From Iris pallida (taxonomy: Eukaryota; Streptophyta; Magnoliopsida; Asparagales; Iridaceae): a stretch of DNA of 64,000 nt. The stretch spans positions 2,878,799-2,942,798 of the forward strand of contig JANAVB010010791.1 of NCBI GenBank assembly GCA_029216955.1, in the 5' to 3' direction. The translations under genes were made by a program, and so were the position numbers. Below the pieces are notes generated by a model. That model was not told where the DNA came from and searched no databases. It saw nothing but the letters and a program-made list of their open reading frames with translations. This document shows positions 34,058 through 44,676 of the stretch, in pieces. Positions within the stretch are counted from its first letter, which is position 1. Every line of letters starts with the position of its first letter.

Positions 34058-37000
34058 TCATCCCGACGATCCTCCTGCAGTACTCGAACTTCCCTTTGGA
34101 AGAACCTTTGTGAACATGTCTGCTCTGTCCTTCTTCTCAACCACATCCCGTATCCAATGATACCGAGTCTCAATGTGCTTGGACCGACTATGAAATGTCT
34201 GGTTCTTCACAAGGTGAATGGCACTCTGGCTATCACAAAGTAAAGTATATTGCTCTTGCTTTAGCCCCACTTCCTGCAGCAGCTTCTTCATCCACAGCAA
34301 CTCCTTGCAAGCCTCTGTCGCCGCAATGTACTATGTCTCTGTCGTCGATAAGGCAACACATTTCTGCAACCGCGACTGCCATGATACCTCTCCACCAGCA
34401 AACATCATCACATAGCCAGAAGTCGATCGCTTCGTGTCTACATCTCCAGCCATATCAGCTTCAGTATATCCGACCAGTTTCGGCTCATCACCACCAAAGA
34501 AAAGTCTCCAATCGGCAGTGCCCTAAAGGTACCGTAGAACCCACTTTACCGCACTCTAATATACCCTTCCAGGATTGGAAAGATACCTGCTAACTGTGCC
34601 AACTACATGAGCGATGTCTGGCCTCGTATACACTATAGCATACATGAGCCTTCCCACAGCTAAGCATATGGAACCCACTCCATATCTTCCTTCTTGTCCT
34701 CGATAGATGGACACTGCTCCTAAGTGAACTTAAAGTGAGCTGCAAGGGGGTTACTCACTTTCTTCGACTCATTCATCCCGAAATGATGAAGTACCCGGTG
34801 TATGTACTTCTTTTGGGACAAGTGTAGCAGCTTGGACTCTCTCTCTCGGCTAATCTCCATCCCAAGAATAGTCTTCGCTGCGCCCAAATCCTTCGTAGAG
34901 AAGGTCGTGCCTAGTTGATGCTTCAACTCTGCTATCCTAGTGGCATTCCGACCTACCAGTAGCATATCATCAACATAGAGAAGTAAAATGATGAAATCAT
35001 CATCGGTTAATTACCTCACAAATACAAAGTAGCCCGACGTCGTCCGCGCATAACCATGCTCTTCCATAAACGACTCAAATTTTTTGTACCACTGCCTCGA
35101 AACCTGCTTCAGACCATACAAGCTCTTCCTCAACCGGCAGACCAAGTATAACTTCCCTTCGTACAGAATCCCTCTGGCTGCTCCATGTACAATTCCTCCT
35201 CAAGATCACTGGAGAGGAATGACGTCTTCACGTCCATCTGTTCGACCTCCAAGTCGAAACTGGCTGCCAATGCTAGCACTACCCGAATAGATAACTGTTT
35301 GACGATTGGCGAAAAGATCTCATTATAATTTACGCCATTCAGCTGACCGTATCCTTTAACTACCAGTCTCGCTTTGTATCGAGGGCGAGTAGCATTATCT
35401 GTCTGCTTCACTGTGAACACACATCGATTTTTCAAAGCCTTCTTGTCCTTTGGCAACCGCACCAGATCATAAGTGAAGTTGGCATATAAAGAACTCATCT
35501 CCTCCTGCATAGTCTCCATCCACTCCTGCATATGTTCGTCGTCCATAGCCTCTGTAAAACTTTTAGGCTCTCCCCCATCAGTTAGTAGCACATACTCATT
35601 TGGTGATTATCTCGTAGATGGTCGACGCTCTCTGTCGCTCCTCCTCAACGAAACCATTGGTGTTGGTTGTAAATCAACAACCTCCTCCCCTTCAGGAACT
35701 ACCTTCCTGGCATGCTCATCCTCCAGAGGGTTATCCTGACTACCATCGGCAGGCTGGTGATCAAGGTTGGGAGCAACTCCATGTACTGGCTCTCCCATAA
35801 CTGGATCCTCTGCGATGTCCTCTGGAAACTGCTCGAAGCGAAACGACTCTAACTTAGACAATTCCTCAGCCTCAGAAGGCATCTCGGAATCCTGAGTGTT
35901 GGTCATAGTCTGATCCTCGATGAATACCATGTTCCTACTTCTGTAGAGCTTTCTTCTCACGGGATCGTAGAGTCTATAGCCAAACTCATCCCGACCGTAG
36001 CCGACAAAGACGTACCGCCTCATCTTCGGCTCAAGTTTGGATCTCTCATCCTTCGGTACATGCACAAAGGGCTTACAACCAAACACTCACAGGTGGTTAT
36101 ATGACGGCTCTTTGTCGTACCATACTTTGTCAGGCACATCACCCTGCAAAGGAGCACTAGAAGATAAATTAATAGTATAAGCAACAGTGTAAAGAGCCTC
36201 ATCCCAATAACTGTCTGATAAGTTTGCCTCTGATAGCAAACACCGTACTCTCTCCATCAGTGTCGTATTCATTCGCTCTGCTACACCATTGAGCTAAGGT
36301 GTCTTGGACGAAGTCTTCTGGTATCGTATCCCTTGCTCTCTACAATAAGTATCAAAGGGTCCAATGTACTCGCTGCCATTGACTGACCGAACACATAGCA
36401 TCTTCTTGCCCGTCTCCTTTTCAATAGAGGCCTGAAATTCTTTGAAAGTGGGCAGCACATGATCCTTGGCCTTTAAGGTATAGACCCAAACCTTCCTGGA
36501 ACAATCATCAATAAATGTCAGAAAATAAGAAACACCACTAATGGACTTTACCTTCATAGGACCGCAGACATCCGAGTGAATCAACTCGAGCAATGCCGGC
36601 TTCGTCGAACTTGGGTGACTTTGGAAAGACACAATATTTTGCTTTTCCGCTAAACAGTGCGTGCATCTTTCCAATTTTGTAGACTTTAACCCGGAAATCA
36701 CCTTCATGTTCACCAAGTAGCTCATCCCCTTCTCGCTGATATGGCTGACCCGCCTGTGCCACAACTCGATAGACGCATCGGTAGCTGCGTTCACCTCCTG
36801 TGCTCCATGTGCGCTCCCTTCCATATAATAGAGTTCAGACTTCTTGCTTCCTTTGGCAATCACCATCGAACCTCTGGAAAGCTTCCACTGACCGTTCCCG
36901 AGGAGATTGAAGAAACCCTCGTCATCTAACCTTCCAACCGACACCAAGTTGAAACGGATATCTGGGACATGACGAACATCTTTGAGAACAAGAACTGCAC

Positions 37001-37653
37001 CCGTCTTCGTCCTCACATGCACATCTCCAATGGCAACCGCCTTCGACACATCTCCGTTGCTCATCTTCAACACTCCACGGTCGCTTGTCGTGTAAGTGGC
37101 AAATAGTACCCTATTGTGAGATACGTGCGCTGAAGTACCGAAATCCATAAGCCAAGAATTGTCATCGCATGCTAGGTTCATGACAACCTCATCACCTACG
37201 ACGATCACATTGCCTCCATGTGCCGAGGTCACCGCTGTAGTGTTCTCACTTTGCTTTCCCTTGTCGTCCTTTTTTTCTCTTTCAAGCAAAACAGTTTCAC
37301 TGGATGTGGCCCATCTTGCCATAATGGTAACATTCCGAGTCCTCGTACCGACCATTAGACTTGCCTCTGCTCTTGCCTCTGCCACCACCTGGATCCCTGC
37401 TTTTACCCCTTCCGTAGTTCTCTGAAACTAGCGCCTCTGAGTGGGATGTGGATGAAGTGCCTAGAAAATGTCTTTGCATCTCTTCATTCAATACCCCGCT
37501 CTTGGCAAACTCCAGACTGGGCACACCTTCCGGAGCGGAAGCGATCATAGATACTCGTACGGTCTCCCACGAGTCTGACAATGTACATAGCAACCAAAGT
37601 CCCTGAACCTCGTCGTCGAACTTAACTCCCAACGAAGATAGCTGGTCAACCAT
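34058..37653 (-). pseudogene. element E gag-pol polyprotein
   Basis: gag lies at 37653-37297 with a knuckle whose second cysteine is changed (CYHYGKMGH). The protease active site is altered (WLMDFGTSAHV, Phe where Ser or Thr is usual). Integrase is ELWHRRVSHISEKGM ... LIHSDVCGPM ... FLTFIDDCSRKVWVY ... RSVNGSEY at about 36780-36350. The linker FVGYGRDEFGYRLYDP is near 36020. RT contains EQMDVKTSFLSSDLEEELYMEQPEGF and LYVDDMLLVG at about 34975. RNase H is LLCDSQSAIHLVKNQTFHSRSKHIETRYHWIRD at 34250-34150 (described, not joined). Stops separate at least six open pieces. Confidence 0.88.
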
Positions 37654-38077
37654 GTCCTAGAACTCACTCAACTGATCCGTAATGGACGCACCATCTTTGT
37701 ACCGCAGACCCATCATCATCCGGATCAGAAACAATTTATTTACCCCGATCTTCTTCGCATACAAAATTCCAGGTTACCCTACAGTGTCCTCGCGTGCTCA
37801 ATACTGGCAACGTGATTATACACGTTCTCGTCAACGAACTGCTTTATGTAACCACATACCTGTATATGCTCAAAATTTCAGTCCTCTTCGGATTTACCAT
37901 TGGGCCTCTCGAAAGCAAATACCGGCAGATGCAACTTCCTGACAAATAGCAAATCCTTCATCTTGCTCCTCCAGTAGTGATAGTTGGTACCATTCACGTA
38001 TACCATGTGCACTAGCTTCGCGTCCATCTCTGCTCCCTGATTTGACTGTCAACTTCTGACACTTCTCTAAACCCAAA

Positions 38078-38089
38078 GCTTTGATACCA
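38078..38089 (-). other. primer binding site of element E
   Basis: The minus strand reads TGGTATCAAAGC, the tRNA-iMet site with one change, three bases from the LTR end. Confidence 0.85.
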
Positions 38090-38092
38090 CTC

Positions 38093-38749
38093 TGATAGGA
38101 ACGAAACGCGGAAACCGTCCCCCAAATCAGAGAGTCCTACGAGAGAACCAAACAAAAGCACACAAACCAAAAAACGTCAAACACAAATCGCCGACACAGA
38201 AATTTTTGACGTGGAAAACCTAGATGGAAAAAACTACGAGACGATCGGAGTCCAACCTTGAAGAACCTCCACTAATGGAATAAAGATAATATACCCTCTA
38301 CAAGCTCCTCCCGATTCAAACGGATGACGACAACTCACTTGAAAGAAAAAAATTTGATTGCGGACTCCGAAGAACAAGAGATGTCGAAAAATTATTCGAA
38401 GCGATCTCTCCTTCACAATAGTCCTCAATCCTTTCTCTCTCTCAAATATTGTAAAGCACTCGTGCTTACTTTTTGAGATATGTTTTAAGGTGAGGAAATA
38501 CCTACTATATATAGCCTCAAACCCACAACTAATTGAGGTATTCTACTATATGTAGGAATACTCAAATCTAAACCATTGATGTATTCCTATTATATATAGG
38601 AATACCCAATCCAACTCCATTGAGATATTCCTACTATATATAGAAATACCTAATCCAAATCTATTGAAATATTTCTATTATATATTAGAATATCCAATCC
38701 GACTCTGGAGTATTATCCACATAGGTTGGGAACCCCACCCACTCCAACA
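38093..38749 (-). repeat. 5' LTR of element E
   Basis: Partner of 33365-34023, starting TGATAGGAACG and ending CTCCAACA, with the same series of tatatatagg hairpins near 38525-38690. Confidence 0.9.
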
Positions 38750-40507
38750 TATTGTCCTTCAAATCTTACTAAAGAGTAGATGGAGCACAAAACAAGGTTG
38801 CAAGTGCTTTGTGGTAACTTGGTCTACAGCACTATTTGCTGGCTATGTTGCAAGGATGCAGTTGAAGTGATATGTTGCAACTGCAGCCAACCTAAGAATG
38901 GGGTGGTTGTTGGTTGCAAGTAGACTGAGAAGCAACCATTAAAAAGCTCCTTTATAATAAGTCCAACACCTCCTAACCTACATTAATCCCTTATCATTCA
39001 GAACATGTCCAGACTTTAATCAGATCCTGTTTATGGAACATAAGTCTTTTATGTTTCCTCCATTTATATTTCCTAACATTTTCAACAGGACACAATGCTG
39101 ATCTTCTTACTATTTTATTGAATATTAGAGAATCAGTAGTCAACATCATCCTCCTACCTCTAATCTTCATCGAAAAATGAGTTCAACTAGTCTCCATTTT
39201 TTCTCTCTAAGAGATCCATGATAACAAAAGTAATAAGCAGTCGGTCAAAATTGGATATCCGTTTTTCACCTGGCTATCATTTTTCTGCTTACTGTTCCCT
39301 TATTAGAATCTGCTTTCAGTCTTCAGTTTATCATTTTTCTGCTTTCAGTTATCATTTTTCTGCTTACTGTTCCCTTATTGGCTATCATTTTTCTGCTTTC
39401 AGTCTTCAGTTTTCCAGCTAGGTCCATTCAATGTCTTACTAGCTTGATTTATTCAACATTGCTTTCTCAATAGGCGATGAGTTGAGCCCTTAGGTTCAGA
39501 CATTTTTCGTCAGGTGCTCCATCTAATAGGCATCGAGTCAGGTCCTTAGGTTTGGATATTTTTCATCTGGCACTCCATCTGATTCACTAACGACTGTTCA
39601 TCTAGCTTAAATCTTATCTCATTGATTAGAATTAGAATCTGCACGCAACATGCACTGTGGAACCTACTCTTTGGTTAGTAGAAAGTACATCCATGACATT
39701 CCACAATTCATATAGTATGTATCGTTTTATTGGGTCCAGTAACATGTTATACTGCAGTTTGGGCGAACAATTTCTTTCTATATAATGCATATCAGCAAAC
39801 CTAGATTTTGAGTATTACTTCTAGAGTTCTAGTTTCAATATGAACTGTCTAGCTACCAAGTACTTTGGCGCCAAAAGTGCCAGACTTCATAGGGACAGAT
39901 ATTTCTTCGGTGGAGTTGTCTCCAAATGTTATTGTGCTTGGCATTGCACTTGGCAATTGGCACCTACCGGGGACTCATTCCATAAGGCAGAAAGTAAAAC
40001 AAAGTTGACCGTCTCAATAAATCAATGGTAAGTGTTGTTTGTTCCTCATCAATGACAATATTGTTAGCCCAATGTTTGAACTATTCTTTTGATTGTGGTT
40101 AATCGATTAAATTTTAGTATTATGATATCACTAATAATCATGCAATTACTATAATGTTAATACTTAAACTTAGCATTGTCTTAATATGCACTAATGACAT
40201 CATGTGTATTGCTTTGTTTGCCTAACATGTATTTGCAGAAAAGCAATAAGCAAGATCAAACATGGACAAAGGCAATGAAAAAAATCATGATGGGCCAAAG
40301 ACGACGTCATCCTACAAGATTTCTCTGAACCATACACGACATCTCCGAGGCCCCGCACCCAGAGGTTCTGATGCTCGGTCAACGGACGGGAGTCGAGAGG
40401 GCAGCGCCCCCCGTGGGGGTTCGTAGGTGAAAACCCCGAAAGGTATACAGATTTCATGATCTGTTTGGACAACTGTCGTCAAGAAAAAAAATGCATCACC
40501 ATAAAAA
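38750..40507. other. non-coding spacer with two short tandem repeats
   Basis: No gene is visible. tatcatttttctgctt recurs four times with variable spacing at 39272-39415. A 66-bp unit (aggcgatgagttgagccc... / aggcatcgagtcaggtcc...) is duplicated at 39471-39602. A GC-rich block with the near-palindrome cgccccccgtgggggt lies near 40410. Small open frames look fortuitous. Confidence 0.55.
39272..39602. repeat. short tandem repeats in spacer
   Basis: Two adjacent arrays: four copies of tatcatttttctgctt with cttactgttcccttatt or tcagtcttcagtt between them (39272-39415), and a 66-bp direct duplication (39471-39602). Likely replication slippage. Confidence 0.75.
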
Positions 40508-41375
40508 TGTTGGATATTGTTGTCGTAAGAGATACTACTCGATTTTATATTTTCTTCTGTATTTTTTATCTTTATTTATTAGGACTCATTGTACATCGAG
40601 TTGCATTGGCACTAGGAAGCTCAAACCCCAGCCTAAACCATATCCTAGTCCACCAAAAATAAACCTGACCCAAACCAAACCCATTCTGGAAGACAGTCAG
40701 TCGAGCTCAGGTTGAATTCGGTTACCAACCGAACTCAGGCCGAAATCGGTCCATCTGACGCAGTATTCAGATTTGTTCGTTCCCTCCTGGAGAACTGGTC
40801 TCCAACGTTCGAAATTTTGAACATTAAGACTAACCGAATTCAGGCCGAATTCGATCAGAATAGTCATTTTTAAAACCTATAAGTTGCCCTTGAGTTTCCT
40901 ATTGAAACTCACTCATTCTCACTTACAAATCCTTATACATTTTGAGCTCTACAATCTTCATACTCCCAAGTACAACTCTCAAGCCTTCTAATGCCCAAGC
41001 CGTTGTTCGATTAGAAGTCTATTCGAGTTGTAAAGCTTGTATTTTCAAGTTATTTCCATTTCGTTGTTGAAGTCGACGAGCCCGTCGGATCAAAGCTCGT
41101 GGTTCAAAGAAGTCGGCGAGCACTTCGGATCAACGCTCGTAGTGTATACTATTATACAATAGTGGATTAAAGCAGGATAAGAGTTTCCGGAACTATACTG
41201 CCTTCCACGAAGGATACCGGGATACATCACAATGCTTGCGCTTCTGAACTCTTAAATCTCTAATTAATTTCTTGATGTTGTTATTTAGTGATTTGCACTA
41301 ATTTTATTGGTGTATTATTGCCTTCAGCCTATTCAAACCACCCCCCCCCCCCCTCCCCCCGGGTTGCCTTCAAAT
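40508..41375 (+). repeat. SIRE-like LTR, lone copy
   Basis: Starts TGTTGGATATTG. It carries several GAACTC/GAATTC motif copies (about 40700-40755 and 40833-40855) and a U5-like region (gatcaaagctcgtgg, ggataccggg) matching the LTRs of elements C and D. Near its end is a run of Cs (41341-41362). No pol sequence lies on either side, so it is a solo or truncated LTR. The exact right end is uncertain. Confidence 0.65.
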
Positions 41376-41444
41376 ATGTGGCAAGTTATTAAGCTCTCAA
41401 GTTTAAGAGTATTCCTTGAACAGATTGTTCAACTTCTTGGGCAA

Positions 41445-41741
41445 TAGGGGCGGCCCTGGGCCAAGGCAGCCTGGGCGATGGCCCAGGGCCCCAACATTAT
41501 AGGGGGCACAAATTTTGTTATATTAGTTTATAGTTAGGTTAGCCCAGGGCCCAATGTTTCTTTGTAATAGTTGATATTTAGGCAGGGCCCAATCCAGTTT
41601 TTAGTCATAGTTGAATTAGTTTGGGAGACCAGTTAGGGCAAACGAGTAGGCGATCTTCCTCTTCTCTATTCTCAACTCTTCGTCCTCCATTCTATACTTC
41701 TGCTTCTCAAAAAATTATGAAGATATTAAGCCAAAGGTAAC

Positions 41742-41800
<59 letters not shown>

Positions 41801-42884
41801 AAATATCGAATCCTACAAACTTCTCTCTTTTTATTGATTGCTCAATCCATTGATTCTCACAACATCTGTTATCTTGATCTCCCATCCGTCTGCCATCCTA
41901 AAACCTTGTGAATCTTCGGAGAGCATCTAGAAGGCCAGAATCACTTCGCTCTGACTCCAGTGTCTTGCGTGGCCTCAAGTTGCCATTGAAGAAGAAAAAG
42001 ATCTAGAACGAGGTAAAGTAATATGTTTTGATAATTATCTAAAGTAGTTTTTCTTTTCTTTAGAAGAAAACTTAAATTACATGTATTATTTAGTTGTCCT
42101 CTTGTGTTCTATGGTTCCAAATTTTCTTCAATGAAAACTGACGAGTGAATATTTATAATTTTTCATCGATCATTCAATGTTAAGATGGGGAGTTATGCAA
42201 TATGCAGTCTTGGCTGTGTGGCACATGGTCTTTGTTAAGGTGAGCTTTTGCACTTATATTTTTAGTTTTGATCAGTAAGAACTCACACTAATGGAAGTCC
42301 TTTGCACCACTTATCATTCATTAGTTTCTGTGACCGTCTACTTTGTGAGTTCTCTAACTTAGTAACTTGGTTTGAATTACTCTTCTCAAGGAGTAAAACC
42401 TTCAGTTTTTAAACATTAATTAGTTGCATAGACATGTTTTCCAAAAGGCGAGTAGTGAAGATCTGTTGAAATTTGCCAGTAGTGGGGGTCTTTCTTATTG
42501 TATTTCTCTTGCTTAATGTATTCTAGTTATTTGTTTTATATCAACAATGTATCAATCAGTTGTAACCATGAGTCTAGGATGATTGTGTTGTTAATGTCTG
42601 CCACATATTTGTTGTATTGTTATTGTCAATTATTTCTAGGACTTACAATTTTGATTATGGTAGATACACTTTTACCATCTACATATCTGTTCTCAATCTT
42701 TCTTAAACCTGCAAACCATTACATTACATGTGGTAAGTAGAGGAAGAAAAATTAATCAAAGCTTCGCACCATTACATTATTTTAACTTCTTTGTTACTAA
42801 ATTTTTTGACTCTCCGAGTAAAGATTTTAGGAAGGGCCTTTTTTTAGTTTTGCCCCGGGCACAAAATGATCAGGGCCGCCACTC
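41445..42884. mobile_element. non-autonomous hAT element with 8-bp duplication
   Basis: Ends are TAGGGGCGGCCCTG and, at the right in reverse complement, GAGTGGCGGCCCTG (12 of 14 match). They are flanked by a perfect 8-bp duplication ttgggcaa (41437-41444 and 42885-42892). The subterminal regions are rich in gggccc-type words. The inside has a leader-like region and a (CT)n run but no transposase frame, so it is a deletion derivative. The ends resemble Tip100-type hAT elements. Confidence 0.88.
41748..41799. repeat. (CT)n microsatellite
   Basis: About 26 uninterrupted CT units inside the hAT element. Confidence 0.95.
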
Positions 42885-42892
42885 TTGGGCAA

Positions 42893-44033
42893 CTAACACT
42901 TAAACCAATTAAACAATCTCGCTTTCCTACTCTCATTCATTATGGTCGCAACTTAAACATACATTTCGTCGTGCTTCATCTAAATCCAGGCCTCTATAAT
43001 TCTTTATCTCCTGGCATAACAAAATTTTACAAGCATCAAAAATAAATGAATATATGATTGCAAAACATGGCTTTTACATTCACTTGCTATAACAGGATTT
43101 TTGTAATTCATAACACAAATAAGACAATGAACCAACTCAAAACCAATTTATTTGGATATATCTGACATTGACACTTCTGCAGCAAACATTCCTCCAGTAT
43201 AGGTGATGCTTACTGTTTTCAGCCTCAGGCCTAGAAATGTCCCTGTTTTCAGCCTCAGGCTGTTTCTACAACTTGAAGCTGCATCCTCCAGGACACAAGC
43301 AACAAGCCTTACATTGCGCTAGGAAGCGACCTCCATTTGGGAGCTTCTATGTCAAAATACAAGTTTTAGTAAAACCAACAACATACAACAACAAAGACTT
43401 AATTCCAAACTATTGGGGATAGGCTATCTGAATCCTTTTCTTCCATTTAGATATGATAAGTACCATTTCCTATGTAACATTAACAAACATTGTATCCTTT
43501 TTTTTAATGAAACCAACTCCTAAAAAACAAATTATGATCCTTCAATAAACCCCGGATTGGCATTACCAAACTCTAATAAAACAAGCTAGATATACTCAAA
43601 ATTAATAGCCAAATAATGTTTCAGTTTCAAATATATATGTTTTCAATAGTTAAAATTTCCATACTAAGAATTAGCAGTCATTAGCCATTCAAAGTTATAG
43701 GTCATCTTTCCATAAAAATGTTAATAGTTATAACAAATATAACTAAGACTGTGAACATGGGTCCCAAATGTGGATAAATAGGAGACACCAAAAGGATCAG
43801 ATATCTAGTTTCCATACAGGTATTTGCTGATCTGTGTCATGCCAATTAGGAAGAAGCACAGACTCCCGAAAATCTGCACATGTAAGCGTCGCTTCGGACA
43901 CGACACGGGCACTCTAGGACACCCAGAAATTGTGGCCGTGTGTCCATGCCACGCGCTTCCAAACTGAGTGGTATTCATGTTCGTGCAACAATCGGCCACC
44001 ATTCAAGAGGCTGGCTGGCTAGCCCCTGCTCCC
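42893..44033. other. non-coding spacer
   Basis: AT-rich. The phrase gttttcagcctcaggc is repeated at about 43213 and 43247. A piece at about 43377-43436 (acaacaacaaagactta ... ttggggataggctat) resembles the 3' part of an Au-type plant SINE family. I see no gene. Confidence 0.45.
43377..43440 (+). repeat. possible Au-like SINE fragment
   Basis: caacaacaaagacttaatt followed by ttggggataggctatctgaatcc is a phrase I associate with the 3' region of plant Au-type SINEs. No RNA polymerase III boxes are seen upstream, so only a fragment would remain. Confidence 0.35.
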
Positions 44034-44245
44034 TATTGCACATTCCTCCACTCCAAATCCACAGATTTCAGTACGAACTCCCCTCAAAATGAACATACTG
44101 CTACAATCCACCAAATAAAAACAACTGAAACATCTAATTCGGCAAATAGTGACAGGAAAAGCCAATACCCAACATGCAAAACTGCAGTAAAGTTGCATTT
44201 TTTCCCCCTTCAACAGGAATGGCAATATGTTGGATGAACTTGAAC
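44034..44245 (+). repeat. direct repeat X, left copy flanking the MULE
   Basis: attgcacattcctccactc ... ctcccctcaaaatg ... catctaa ... gtaaagttgca aligns in the same orientation with 52222-52440 at roughly 70-75 percent by eye. The two copies lie just outside the two ends of the MULE. Confidence 0.75.
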
Positions 44246-44370
44246 TGCTCTCAAAATTGCATTTTTTTTGCAATTTTTTACTGCAAGAATGCAGTAAAGT
44301 TGCAATTTTCTTTTCTTCAACAGGAATGGCAATAAGTTGGATGAACTTGAACTGCTCTCGAAATGGTGAA
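44184..44370 (+). repeat. 107-bp tandem duplication
   Basis: gcagtaaagttgca ... caacaggaatggcaat ... gttggatgaacttgaactgctctc occurs at 44184 and again at 44291. Located just outside the left MULE end. Confidence 0.85.
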
Positions 44371-44376
44371 AAAAAA

Positions 44377-44419
44377 GGCTTTTTATATGGACACAACCAA
44401 ATCTTATCAAGGCTAGCCC
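44377..44419 (+). repeat. left terminal inverted repeat of the MULE
   Basis: Matches the reverse complement of 52168-52210 at 39 of 43 positions. ggctagccc recurs at 44431 and 44457, making a short subterminal repeat. Confidence 0.82.
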
Positions 44420-44676
44420 GGATTGTGGCTAGCCCAAATTTTTTTCTTTTGAAAAAGGCTAGCCCAATATTTTGATTGGGGTTGTCCCAAATTTCCCTCC
44501 TCCCCCCAAACCCATCTGAACTTCTCAACTTCTCTCTCTTCCATCTGAACTCCTCTCTCTTCCAAAACCGTCACCCCCCTCACCCGTCTCTCTCTTCCAC
44601 TCCATCTCCTCCGACTCACTCGAAGCAAGGTCGTCGACTTCTCGTCCGCCCTCCTCCTCTTTTCCGAACAAGAGCA

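Larger units (their letters stand above)
33365..38749 (-). mobile_element. Ty1/copia element E, complete but decayed
   Basis: Two LTRs (33365-34023 and 38093-38749, about 658 bp each) flank a minus-strand gag-pol. Flanks are tattt (33360-33364) and tattg (38750-38754), a 4/5 target duplication. The LTRs differ at many positions (for example at their ends TGTTGGGAACG and TGATAGGAACG), so it is older than element A. A primer site and purine tract are in place. The polyprotein has several stops and shifts. Confidence 0.9.
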
